From Ruminococcus sp. Phil11 (GTDB taxonomy: Bacteria; Bacillota; Clostridia; Oscillospirales; Ruminococcaceae): DNA of 64,000 nucleotides. Positions within the stretch are counted from its first letter, which is position 1; the number at the start of each line of letters is the position of its first letter. Below the pieces are notes generated by a model. The model did no database searches, was not told the origin of the DNA, and saw only the letters and a list, made by a program, of their open reading frames with translations. Below, piece by piece: positions 1 through 7,729 of the stretch. The DNA is taken from the NCBI GenBank assembly GCA_001940925.1, contig MSGZ01000035.1, positions 62,001 to 126,000 of the forward strand. Reading direction: 5' to 3'. The position numbers and the translations under genes were made by a program.

Positions 1-409
1 GCATACAGCAGAACGCCGTGCGCGGCAGTCCCTCCACCGGCCGGAGATGCGTCTCGTCGCTTTCCTTTGCGCCGTAAATACGCCGGTTTTCCATGAGGTC
101 CTCCAGTTCCGGCGACACGCGCCGCTCGTAGTATTCCTTCTTCTGCGTGCCCGATACCGCAACGACATGGTCGCGGTCAAAGACCAGCACCGCACAGCCC
201 GCAAGCCGCTGCATAATGTCCGCGACCTGCGCCGCGTTCTCGCTCATCTCCCCCAGAACCGAATACTTCCGGAAAATCACTTCCCCGTCTGCACTCGTGT
301 ATATTTCAAGGGGGTCGCCCATCCTGATCCGGAGCGTTCGGCGAATCTCTTTCGGTATGACGATCCGTCCGAGATCATCAATCCGCCTGACGATTCCTGT
401 TGCTTTCAT
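1..409 (-). CDS. spoVT: SpoVT-like AbrB-family transcription regulator (3' end outside window)
   Basis: The reading frame starts at the ATG complementary to 407-409 and runs off the left edge, giving about 136 residues without a stop. The first 50 residues are a classic SpoVT/AbrB swapped-hairpin DNA-binding domain: MKATGIVRRIDDLGRIVIP, then KEIRRTLRIRMGDPLEIYT. The remainder (QVADIMQRLAGCAVLVFDRD onward) matches the start of the GAF-like sensory domain of SpoVT, a regulator of late forespore genes in spore formers. An AAGGAG lies about a dozen bases before the ATG, rather far but usable. The full family length is about 180 residues, so roughly the last quarter is missing. A truncated relative of the same N-terminus is found at 5330-5506. 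Confidence 0.9.
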   Translation of the reverse strand, partial: MKATGIVRRIDDLGRIVIPKEIRRTLRIRMGDPLEIYTSADGEVIFRKYSVLGEMSENAAQVADIMQRLAGCAVLVFDRDHVVAVSGTQKKEYYERRVSPELEDLMENRRIYGAKESDETHLRPVEGLPRTAFCCM

Positions 410-506
410 TTCGCTGCATTCTCCTTTTTGATGTTATTTGCAGTAAACTGCTTCTGGTAGTGTTTGCAGGTTCAGGAGAATTATGCGAAAACTATATTGA
501 AACAAA

Positions 507-3500
507 TCAGAAGCACAGCATCTTGAAATCATGGATATTATGTGCCAATTCACCCGCCAATACTTCATCCTCAATTCGCAGCACACAATCATCCCCGATA
601 TTTCCGAACAGTTCGCCGCTGGCATACCAGACTGTTTTCCTGTCGATCACAACAAAACTGCTTGGGATTTTGTTTTTGATGTAATGTTCAATATCATGTG
701 CCGCCATCATCTGACGCATTTTCTCTGCATAAGCGTTATCCGCCTTCCTGGTTATGACAATCACATTTGCTCCATTCATCATGCACTGATCTGCCGCACG
801 CATCAGCATACTGAGCTTTCCGGAGATGAAATATGCCCCTGCTGCAATGACTGTTTTCTTCGCAGCGGCAATTTCTCTGAACAGATCATTTTCGTAATGT
901 TCCGTGTAAATGGTCTGGAATCCGTTCTGATGAATCAGCTCAGGTGCATACCCGAGCTTTGCATATCCGCGCAGCCGTTTCTTATACATATTTTCAAGCA
1001 TTCGCACATGAATATCCGCGTAATCATAAATCATCATGCTGTTTTTTCCTTCGTATTCACGGTGCAGCCGACCGACATACTGCGACAGCGTACCGCTCCA
1101 TGATATCGGCATTGCAAGGAACAGCGTATCCAGCCGCGGCTCGTCAAAGCCCTCTCCGGCGTATTTGCCTGTTGCAAGAATGATCATAGATTCTGTTTTG
1201 GAAATGGTGCGTACCAGTTCAAGTTGTTCCCGTTTTGTCTTTGCTGTACCCTGACCACTGAGCACGATCACATGATCCGCTGTACCGGTCAGCATTTCTG
1301 CAAGCCGCCGGATATGCGTCATGCGTTCTGATATAATGATCGGCGTTCTGCCGCTCTGGACGGCTGTTATTACATCATTGACAATTAGAGTATTACGGTA
1401 TTTGCTTTCTGTAATTTGCTTGTATACTTCCGTAATTGTCGGCTTATTGTCAGAAATATCCGTGCGGAACTTTGTAAAACGCGGCACCAGAATATGCGAA
1501 AAGCCATGCCTTGCCGCATAACTCTTTGCATCGGCGGAATACTGGATCACACCGCACTGCATGAAGATAATCGGCTGATGCCCGTCGGATCGTTTCGGTG
1601 TCGCGGTCAAACCGCAGACATATTTTGCGTGGATTGCTTTCAGTACACATTCAAAGCTCTCCGCCGAAACATGATGACATTCGTCAACAATGATCATCCC
1701 GTAGTCATTAACAAGCGGCTTCACTTCATGATCTGTGATCAGCGACTGCATGATCGCAATATCAACAATGCCGGACAGCGTATTCTTTGAACCGCCGAGC
1801 TGCCCGACCAGAGAACATTGCTTCTTTCTTCCGCGTTTAACCGGCTGCTCCGGTAATTGCGCATTGATAAAGAGAAACTGCTCCAGTGCCTTTTTCCATT
1901 GCTGCAAAAGTGCCTGCGTATGTACCAGAATCAGTGTGTTGACTTTTCGCGCAGCAATCAGTCCGATTGCTGCGACGGTTTTGCCGAATGCGGTTGTTGC
2001 TGCCAATACACCGGTATCATATTGCAAAAGTGTCTGCACCGCCTCAAGCTGATCAGGGCGCAGTTCACCCTGAAACTGCACATCAATCGGTTTGCCGGTC
2101 ACGCGCTGATCATCAATCTCAGGCTTGCAGCCGTGTTTAAACAAAAATGCGGTTAAACTATCCTGACAACCGCGCGGCAGCATCAGATATTTCTCATCTT
2201 CGCTTGAAAGATTGATGATACGCGGTTTTCCGTAGGTCGGCATCCGCATTGCCTGTGCCTTGTAGAAATCCGGATTTTTGAAGCAGGCAAGGCGCTTCAT
2301 TTTATTCAGCGCATTCTGCGGCAGACCGTTTTTCGGAATATACAGCATATTTGCAAGCACAATACGCTGGTTATCCGGCAGTACATAATTCTCGTCCTGC
2401 GGAATCAGTTTCCACGGTTCATCCATCTGTTCCGGTTCCTCATGATATAATTCGCCCAATTCAGACTGATGGCACAGCGTTTCAATCGCCGCTTCTACAT
2501 CTGATTCGCACATCTTCTGAATACCTGACAAAAAAGCCCATTGGTCATGATACGGCATAAAGGATTCATCGACAAAAACGGAATTGCCGCGCTTCACAGC
2601 CTGCTTTTGCAGCGGCAGCGCAATCAGATTGCCGAATCCGCCGACAGGCATGGTATCCTGATTCGGGAACATCCGGTCATAGGAATCGAATCTGATTTCA
2701 TGGCGCTGCTTCATTGCCTCTGTCAGCAATCCGCTGCCCAGTTTCCGCGCTTTTGCAGCAGGAATCGGCATATCAAAGAATACCCACAGATGTCCGCCTT
2801 CTCCGGAACGTGAGCGCTCAACTGCACATGAAATGCCGTAATCTTTGCAAACCGTCCTGACCGCAGAAATATCCTTCTGCCATTCGCCGTCATCAAAATC
2901 AATCGCAAGGAAACAGGTCGTTTCGTCCGACAGCATCGGATAAATCCCGATTACATCACGACAAAGCGCGTCCTTTCCGCTCAGGTGCCTGAAAACTGCA
3001 TCATCGGTCAGCAGCGCAAACCGACGATATTTGCATTTCGGACATTTGGTTTTCTGCATATCGCAGATGCCGGGTTTCAATTTGTTCTCGCAGACCGGCG
3101 TATATCCGTGCTTTCCATTCTTCGGATTCTCATAGCGAAGTGCATACACATCCTCACGGCCGCGGAACAGCGAACGGAATAATGCGATCTTCTCCTGCGG
3201 TGTACTTCTCCATGTGACCTGCGGCGTATCTCTATGATTCTTCTGTTCATCTTCAAATGTATTCAGCCACTCTGCGAGTTTCAGTACATCGCCGATTGTC
3301 TGTTCGTCATCAGCAGCAGGAAGTCTGTCAGTATTTCTGCTGCAAACAAACGGATAGATCTCTTTGATGCCGATACTCTGAAAAATCAGACGGGCTGTTT
3401 CATAGGCACGCTCCGCACCGCCGCTGCCGCCCTGCGCAAGAATGACAGCAGCGCGTTTTGCTTCCACCGGCAGCATTTCATGCCGGAATATCAAGGCAGA

Positions 3501-3803
3501 GCTGTATATCTGAAACCTGCTTGCGACTTTCAGCAGACCGGATGACAATTCCGCATAATGCACCGACGAAGCAAGAATCAGGTTATCACATTCCAAAAGA
3601 TATGCATAGATTTCCTGCATCTCATCGCTCATCGGACAGGATAGCTTCTCACAACAGCAGCGGCAGTCGATGCATGGTGCAATATCCGCAGTATAGCAAT
3701 CAACGATCTTGTAGTCGCCTTGCAGACGGGACAGCAGCTTTTTTATCAGGAAAACAGTATCTCCGTCTTTTCGCGGAGAGCCGTTCAGGATCAGCGTTTT
3801 CAT
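507..3803 (-). CDS. Fusion: flavodoxin-fold (NADPH-FMN reductase-like) + TOTE-type primase + DEAD/DEAH helicase + PLD-like C-terminus
   Basis: A 1,098-residue protein with four parts. Residues 1-185 resemble NAD(P)H-dependent FMN reductases/iron-sulfur flavoproteins: LNGSPRKDGDT phosphate loop and a cysteine cluster (C44, C47, C49-C51, C56). Residues about 195-440 resemble the archaeo-eukaryotic primase domain of TOTE conflict systems: a Cys cluster (C238, C247, C254, C257), then FLAIDFDD (D302, D304, D305) and GEGGHLW (H338). Residues about 570-950 form a superfamily 2 helicase: ATTAFGKT Walker A (602-609), IIVDECHH (704-711), GLTATPKR, and QYVGRLHRE. Residues 960-1098 resemble a PLD nuclease, but the HxK of the HKD motif reads PSS before FVVID, so catalysis is doubtful. 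AGAGGTGA precedes the ATG at good spacing. TOTE primase-helicase-nuclease proteins are considered conflict systems; the reductase fusion is unusual and its role unknown. Confidence 0.85.
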   Translation of the reverse strand: MKTLILNGSPRKDGDTVFLIKKLLSRLQGDYKIVDCYTADIAPCIDCRCCCEKLSCPMSDEMQEIYAYLLECDNLILASSVHYAELSSGLLKVASRFQIYSSALIFRHEMLPVEAKRAAVILAQGGSGGAERAYETARLIFQSIGIKEIYPFVCSRNTDRLPAADDEQTIGDVLKLAEWLNTFEDEQKNHRDTPQVTWRSTPQEKIALFRSLFRGREDVYALRYENPKNGKHGYTPVCENKLKPGICDMQKTKCPKCKYRRFALLTDDAVFRHLSGKDALCRDVIGIYPMLSDETTCFLAIDFDDGEWQKDISAVRTVCKDYGISCAVERSRSGEGGHLWVFFDMPIPAAKARKLGSGLLTEAMKQRHEIRFDSYDRMFPNQDTMPVGGFGNLIALPLQKQAVKRGNSVFVDESFMPYHDQWAFLSGIQKMCESDVEAAIETLCHQSELGELYHEEPEQMDEPWKLIPQDENYVLPDNQRIVLANMLYIPKNGLPQNALNKMKRLACFKNPDFYKAQAMRMPTYGKPRIINLSSEDEKYLMLPRGCQDSLTAFLFKHGCKPEIDDQRVTGKPIDVQFQGELRPDQLEAVQTLLQYDTGVLAATTAFGKTVAAIGLIAARKVNTLILVHTQALLQQWKKALEQFLFINAQLPEQPVKRGRKKQCSLVGQLGGSKNTLSGIVDIAIMQSLITDHEVKPLVNDYGMIIVDECHHVSAESFECVLKAIHAKYVCGLTATPKRSDGHQPIIFMQCGVIQYSADAKSYAARHGFSHILVPRFTKFRTDISDNKPTITEVYKQITESKYRNTLIVNDVITAVQSGRTPIIISERMTHIRRLAEMLTGTADHVIVLSGQGTAKTKREQLELVRTISKTESMIILATGKYAGEGFDEPRLDTLFLAMPISWSGTLSQYVGRLHREYEGKNSMMIYDYADIHVRMLENMYKKRLRGYAKLGYAPELIHQNGFQTIYTEHYENDLFREIAAAKKTVIAAGAYFISGKLSMLMRAADQCMMNGANVIVITRKADNAYAEKMRQMMAAHDIEHYIKNKIPSSFVVIDRKTVWYASGELFGNIGDDCVLRIEDEVLAGELAHNIHDFKMLCF

Positions 3804-3833
3804 GGAATCACCTCTGCGATATTTACTGCTTTT

Positions 3834-3862
3834 ATTGTATCATATCAGCTGTAAAAAGACAA
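3834..3862 (-). promoter_or_regulatory. Sigma-A-type promoter for the TOTE-type fusion gene
   Basis: Read on the minus strand: TTGTCT, 17 bases, TACAAT. The -10 lies about 30 bases before the start codon. Confidence 0.6.
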
Positions 3863-3923
3863 GTGAATCGAAAAGATCTCCCAAATCCGCCCTTTTTTTC
3901 GCCATTTTTCTTCGCAAATCCAC

Positions 3924-3952
3924 TTGACTTTTTCTTTTACTCGTGCTATAAT
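3924..3952 (+). promoter_or_regulatory. Sigma-A-type promoter for fic
   Basis: TTGACT (3924-3929), a 17-base spacer and a perfect TATAAT (3947-3952), giving a leader of roughly 105-150 bases depending on the true fic start. Confidence 0.7.
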
Positions 3953-4106
3953 CAAGACAAAAGCTCAATTTTTCATTGTTTTGAGCATATAATATTACAA
4001 ATCACAATGTATTGTGCAGTAATGCGCATTGATTAAGCTTTATTGATAGAGGAGTGATACTACGTTTCAGCCTGTTTTATCCAAGTTATATTACTCTGAT
4101 ACAGAT

Positions 4107-5276
4107 ATGTATGAGAAAGAATACACTAGGCGTTGGAATGAGGAAAATGCAATTCATATTGATATAAATATAGGCTCAAATCCTGCATTTGTCTATCCTG
4201 ATTATCGAATGTATGAAAAAATTGTCGCAATTCTCAGAGTAGATACAAACATTCGTATGTTGTGCAGAGATTTACCGGGCATTGCCATTCACCAATATAC
4301 AGAACGATGCTTAATCGGAGAAATACTTCAAAGCAATAATATTGAAGGCGTAGTAAGTACAAGAAAGGAACTGTCAGAAATTCTCCAAGAAGTGAAGAAG
4401 AAAAAAAAGCCGCGTAATCTTATGGGGATCGTAAGCCAATATGTTATGCTGACAAACAATAGCAGAATAAATATTTCATCGTGTCAGGATATCCGCGACT
4501 TATATGATAAACTGTTTTCGTATGATATCGAAAAGAATGATAAGGATGATCTTCCAGACGGAAAGATTTTCCGTGCAGGACCCGTTAGCATCATTTCAGA
4601 AACACAAAAAGAGATTCATAAAGGAACGTATCCCGAAACCAAAATTATTTCATCAATGGAGCAAGTTCTTTTGTTTTTAGAAACAAGCAAAGCAGATCCA
4701 TTAATTAAAATTGCTGCATTTCATTATTTGTTCGGATATATTCACCCGTTCTATGATGGAAACGGAAGAACTAGCCGTTTTATCAGCAGCGCATTGTTGA
4801 TGAATGAGTTAAATAGTCTAATTGGATTTCGCATTTCTTATACAATCAAGGAGAACTTATCAAAATATTATAAAGCTTTCAAGATTTGCAATGATCCGAA
4901 AAACAAAGGTGATATTTCGCCTTTTGTCCATTTCTTTCTTGATATCATCCTGGAATCAGAAAACAACCTATATTCCGCACTGAAAGATCGTCAGGAAAAA
5001 CTTGAGTACTACGACAGAATCATCGACAGATTTACAGAGGAAATAGATTCAAGCACTATTTTCCTATATAGACTCTTAACAAAAGCAGCACTGTTTTCAA
5101 ATTATGGCATTTCGATGCATGAGTTAGAAAACAATATGAAAGAGTCACCCAATACGATCAGAAAAAGACTGCGTCAAATTCCGGGAAAAGCGCTGATCAG
5201 GAAAGTTGTGGGCAGAACAAACTACTACTCGCTGGATTTGGACGAAATAGAAAGCCTTAATTTTGGAACATTATAA
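4107..5276 (+). CDS. Fic family protein (putative AMP-transferase) with N-terminal inhibitory motif
   Basis: A 389-residue Fic protein counted from the ATG at 4107. The active-site loop is HPFYDGNGRTSRF (H213), matching HPFx(D/E)GNGR. The N-terminal segment contains SNNIEG (76-81), the (S/T)xxxE(G/N) inhibitory helix of class II Fic proteins, so activity is probably self-restrained. A winged-helix-like end (GISMHELENNMKESPNTIRK) resembles the HTH seen in many bacterial Fic proteins. Fic enzymes transfer AMP to hydroxyls of target proteins and often act as toxins. Start choice is uncertain: AGAGGAG at 4048-4054 is spaced for an in-frame ACG at 4062, which would add 15 residues; the ATG at 4107 has no clear ribosome site. 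No antitoxin gene is adjacent. A+T-rich compared with the housekeeping genes. Confidence 0.93.
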   Translation: MYEKEYTRRWNEENAIHIDINIGSNPAFVYPDYRMYEKIVAILRVDTNIRMLCRDLPGIAIHQYTERCLIGEILQSNNIEGVVSTRKELSEILQEVKKKKKPRNLMGIVSQYVMLTNNSRINISSCQDIRDLYDKLFSYDIEKNDKDDLPDGKIFRAGPVSIISETQKEIHKGTYPETKIISSMEQVLLFLETSKADPLIKIAAFHYLFGYIHPFYDGNGRTSRFISSALLMNELNSLIGFRISYTIKENLSKYYKAFKICNDPKNKGDISPFVHFFLDIILESENNLYSALKDRQEKLEYYDRIIDRFTEEIDSSTIFLYRLLTKAALFSNYGISMHELENNMKESPNTIRKRLRQIPGKALIRKVVGRTNYYSLDLDEIESLNFGTL

Positions 5277-5285
5277 ATAAACAGA

Positions 5286-5322
5286 GAACCCGCCGCCTGA
5301 CTTCCAATCAGACGGCGGGTTC
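5286..5322. terminator. Bidirectional hairpin terminator between fic and the truncated AbrB gene
   Basis: Arms of 15 bases, GAACCCGCCGCCTGA and TCAGACGGCGGGTTC, with a single G-T pair and a 7-base loop, between the convergent genes. Confidence 0.7.
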
Positions 5323-5329
5323 ACTATAT

Positions 5330-5506
5330 TCACTTCCCGATGTATCTATCCGCAGCGGATCCTACGCTCATGCAGAACACCATATCCCGTGTCAATGTTA
5401 TCAGTGAGGGGTCGCCTTCACGAATCCGCATGGTTCTCCGAATCTCCTTCGGAATGACGACTCTGCCGAGATCGTCGATTCTTCTCACAATACCGGTTGC
5501 TTTCAT
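5330..5506 (-). CDS. Truncated SpoVT/AbrB-like protein (58 aa)
   Basis: Starts at the ATG complementary to 5504-5506 behind a strong AGGAGG and ends at 5330. Residues 1-33 (MKATGIVRRIDDLGRVVIP, then KEIRRTMRIREGDP) are nearly identical to the SpoVT-type protein at the left edge, then the sequence departs abruptly after GDP into an unrelated 25-residue tail with no sensory domain. The AbrB fold needs about 45-50 residues, so the DNA-binding hairpin may be incomplete. It could be a decayed copy or a small dominant-negative partner. It is convergent with fic and shares its terminator. Confidence 0.7.
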   Translation of the reverse strand: MKATGIVRRIDDLGRVVIPKEIRRTMRIREGDPSLITLTRDMVFCMSVGSAADRYIGK

Positions 5507-5639
5507 CTTGTGCCTCCTGTTTCAGTTTCGCTGTTTTGGGATAGCTTCACTTTTTCAAAGCTGCAGGTATTGTTTGCTGAATGAGGGAATATATACATTG
5601 ACATTGTTTTCCGAGATATCAGTTTATACGAAAAACAAA

Positions 5640-5660
5640 GCGCCCGGCATTGCAGGGCGC
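5640..5660 (-). terminator. Short hairpin terminator-like element on the minus strand
   Basis: GCGCCC/GGGCGC arms followed, on the minus strand, by TTTGTTTTT. Confidence 0.45.
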
Positions 5661-5752
5661 AAACTGTGTATACCGCTCAGACGGCCACAGCTGCACGGGT
5701 ATTTTGCCCACCTTTGACGGCGTCTGCCCACAGATACTTCCCGGTATAAATA

Positions 5753-5791
5753 GAGCCTGTCTGATTCTGTGAACAGACGGGCTCTTTTATT
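5753..5791. terminator. Hairpin terminator downstream of a small minus-strand ORF
   Basis: GAGCCTGTCTG (5753-5763) pairs with CAGACGGGCTC (5774-5784) around a 10-base loop, with one G-T pair, followed on the plus strand by TTTTATT. It could act in either direction. Confidence 0.5.
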
Positions 5792-5808
5792 GCATACACC
5801 AAATGGTT

Positions 5809-5970
5809 TTACGGCAGAATTCCGGCACCGCCCCATTCCACAACTGCAAACCCTTTTCTTTCAAAGGTTTCCAATTGCTGCGGTTCGATCTCCACGGGAA
5901 TGTCAAGAGGAACATACGCAAGGAACAGCCTTCGCGCAGCTTTTATAGCTATTATAGCATAGAATCTCAC
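5809..5970 (-). CDS. Possible small or decayed protein (up to 53 aa)
   Basis: Read on the minus strand, an open frame ends ...VPLDIPVEIEPQQ, LETFERKGFAVVEWGGAGILP and looks like genuine coding sequence. The only in-frame start is a GTG at 5970 without a ribosome site. A good promoter sits inside this frame (TTGCAT, 17 bases, TATAAT; 5951-5979), so transcription would begin after that GTG. A TTG with GAAGG before it starts in another frame, which suggests a frameshifted remnant. No family recognised. Confidence 0.3.
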   Translation of the reverse strand: MRFYAIIAIKAARRLFLAYVPLDIPVEIEPQQLETFERKGFAVVEWGGAGILP

Positions 5971-5979
5971 GAAATGCAA
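5951..5979 (-). promoter_or_regulatory. Sigma-A-like promoter on the minus strand
   Basis: TTGCAT, 17-base spacer, TATAAT on the minus strand, pointing at the small ORF ending at 5809. Confidence 0.45.
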
Positions 5980-6152
5980 TGGAGGAAGAAGAAGATCATA
6001 ATGTCTTTTCAGTGCGGGAGATAAAACTGACTGTGAGCACTATCCGTTGGCAGTCGCCGGCAAGGGTGGGCAAATACTCCGTGCAGCTCTCTCACGACGA
6101 TCTTCTGTATCCCGGAGCAGAGTGCGAGTTCTTGTGTCAATTTTTTCAGTGA
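5979..6152 (+). CDS. Possible small hypothetical protein or gene remnant (57 aa)
   Basis: ATG at 5979 opens a 57-codon frame with protein-like composition (VFSVREIKLTVSTIRWQ, then VGKYSVQLSHDDLLYPGAEC). There is no clear ribosome site and an in-frame stop lies just upstream. Not recognised; may be a remnant of a longer gene. Confidence 0.25.
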   Translation: MEEEEDHNVFSVREIKLTVSTIRWQSPARVGKYSVQLSHDDLLYPGAECEFLCQFFQ

Positions 6153-6224
6153 GTGTCCTGCTGCACCGGATGATGTACAATGCACTATTTTTCATAAGAC
6201 AAAAACAGCATCAGAAGTTCGTAA

Positions 6225-6719
6225 TTATGCCATCTTTTCAATCATTTCAACAGCTGAATTTGCAGTTGAGGAGCCAGTAGCCACTGTGGATTCTCGAAAA
6301 GAGTCATTACCGATTTCCGATTCCAACCGGAGCGTTTCCATAGCCATTGCCAGCACCTCAGAAATATAGGGCTTTCTCGTATGATAATAGAAAACGGACT
6401 GCAATTTATCCGGATCATTTTGAGCAGCCGATTCAATTGCAGAACGGATATTCCGCTCGACAGCGTTCGGTGTGGTGTTATAGACTGCGGCAACCGCAGG
6501 ATATAACAGATTTGTCAGCGAAGAAAGCAAATGGGGATTGTTCTTTCCGAACACAATCGCAGTTATCAGATAAGAATACCCTTTCAGGTGCGAACGGATA
6601 CACATTTTCCTGACAAATCGGGTTGCTGCCAGTTCAGTACAATCAGTTTGTGCTATGCGGCTGCAGCAGATACAGCTTTCATTCGGACGATCCGTTAAAA
6701 ATGAGATAAATGGTAACAT
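6225..6719 (-). CDS. Stand-alone Spo0A C-terminal-like DNA-binding protein
   Basis: A 164-residue protein starting at the ATG complementary to 6717-6719, behind AAGGAG. Residues about 45-105 match the Spo0A C-terminal effector domain: HLKGYSYLITAIVFGKN, then LLYPAVAAVYNTTPNAVERN and IRSAIE, close to the YPxIAxxxxTTPxxVERxIRxAI signature of the recognition helix. The phosphoacceptor receiver domain of true Spo0A is absent; in its place is a short Cys-containing N-terminus (CICCSR). The C-terminal 60 residues match nothing I know. It may bind 0A-box-like DNA without phosphorelay control, or regulate a mobile element. It is divergent from the HTH gene at 6966. Confidence 0.75.
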   Translation of the reverse strand: MLPFISFLTDRPNESCICCSRIAQTDCTELAATRFVRKMCIRSHLKGYSYLITAIVFGKNNPHLLSSLTNLLYPAVAAVYNTTPNAVERNIRSAIESAAQNDPDKLQSVFYYHTRKPYISEVLAMAMETLRLESEIGNDSFRESTVATGSSTANSAVEMIEKMA

Positions 6720-6807
6720 TGACTTCTCCTTGTTTTTTATTATATGAGCACACATATCGCGTGTGCGGCATACCGTTGAATTCTTTCATAGGAATCAATT
6801 CTGACAG

Positions 6808-6836
6808 TTGACATTCGAATATGAATATGCTATAAT
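6808..6836 (+). promoter_or_regulatory. Perfect consensus sigma-A promoter
   Basis: TTGACA (6808-6813), exactly 17 bases, TATAAT (6831-6836). It drives the HTH/coiled-coil gene at 6966, with a leader of about 120 bases. Confidence 0.8.
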
Positions 6837-6965
6837 ATATATCGCCTATATAGGAGTTCGTATCCCCTTGCTTTATCTATTATACAGATTTGCAGCACAA
6901 TTCGCAAGATCAGAAAAGTATCATTTATGTATCAAATACTGAAACGAAAAGGAGATATACATACC

Positions 6966-7433
6966 ATGGAAATCGAAAAAATGAAACGAAAGACAATCAA
7001 AAGGCTAAAAGAAATCAAATCTGAGCAAGGGCTAACGATTTCCAAGATTATGGATCTTCTGGAAGAACGCGGCCAGTTCGTATCAGAATCCACAATCAAG
7101 CGCGTTTTTGCGGATGGTTCTGAGGAGCAGAGCTTTCGGTATCAGGATAGTATCGCACCGATTGCCGATGTCTTGCTGGATATCTATGGTGATACCAGTA
7201 ACCTTGAGGATGCGGATTCTTTGCGTCATATTATTCGCGAAAAGAATAAACTGATCGAATTCCTGATGATAAAACTGGATGAGAAAGAAACTGAATTTGA
7301 CTCTCGCAAAATAATGTATGAAGAACGCAAAAATATCTACGATAATAATATCGCCCGTCTGGAAAAGCAGATTGAAAGAAAAGATGCGATGATCGAACGT
7401 CTGTTGAATGCCTACCTGCCCGCTGCTGATTAA
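6966..7433 (+). CDS. HTH and coiled-coil protein, putative regulator (155 aa)
   Basis: ATG at 6966 is preceded by AAAAGGAGA about ten bases upstream; an upstream ATG at 6927 lacks a site. Residues 5-55 look like a helix-turn-helix (KEIKSEQGLTISKIMDLLEE, then FVSESTIKRVFADG), similar to small accessory-element HTH proteins in Clostridia. Residues about 85-150 are a charged coiled coil (EKNKLIEFLMIKLDEKE and beyond), suggesting an oligomer. Its consensus promoter implies strong expression unless repressed. Likely a regulator; target unknown. Confidence 0.7.
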   Translation: MEIEKMKRKTIKRLKEIKSEQGLTISKIMDLLEERGQFVSESTIKRVFADGSEEQSFRYQDSIAPIADVLLDIYGDTSNLEDADSLRHIIREKNKLIEFLMIKLDEKETEFDSRKIMYEERKNIYDNNIARLEKQIERKDAMIERLLNAYLPAAD

Positions 7434-7436
7434 TCA

Positions 7437-7523
7437 TTACCTGAGTCTCATCGGGTTCTGCTTAATCTTGACCCTGGGGCGGATGCGAATCAACAGCAGC
7501 ACCCACGCAAGATGGTCATTCAT
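7437..7523 (-). CDS. Possible 28-aa peptide
   Basis: An ATG complementary to 7521-7523 lies five bases after GAAGGAG on the minus strand and opens a 28-codon frame: MNDHLAWVLLLIRIRP followed by RVKIKQNPMRLR. It is hydrophobic then strongly basic. It could be a genuine small peptide or the 5' stub of a disrupted gene; not recognised. Confidence 0.3.
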   Translation of the reverse strand: MNDHLAWVLLLIRIRPRVKIKQNPMRLR

Positions 7524-7618
7524 ACTTGCTCCTTCAAAGATATAGCACCAATATCCTGTTCACGCCACCTGATTTTTTAAGTCAACAGATGCATCTTAAC
7601 AACGACATTTAAGTACAT

Positions 7619-7636
7619 CCCTGATTCCGCAAAACT
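7619..7636 (+). repeat. Left terminal inverted repeat of the IS element
   Basis: CCCTGATTCCGCAAAACT, an exact inverted match to 9067-9084. Confidence 0.9.
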
Positions 7637-7729
7637 GAAACATCCGCCACTGTACAAAACAGCGTAAAAGTGGTAAAATAGGAGCATAGAAAACGCTGTA
7701 CGAACAGCACCCGGAGGGTGAATTTGAAA

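Larger units (their letters stand above)
3804..4106. promoter_or_regulatory. Divergent intergenic region between the TOTE-type fusion gene and fic
   Basis: This AT-rich gap holds two back-to-back promoters (3834-3862 on the minus strand and 3924-3952 on the plus strand). A small dyad, GCTCAA...TTGAGC (3964-3986), lies just downstream of the rightward -10 box and could be an operator or hairpin. The leader before fic ends in AGAGGAG at 4048-4054. Confidence 0.5.
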
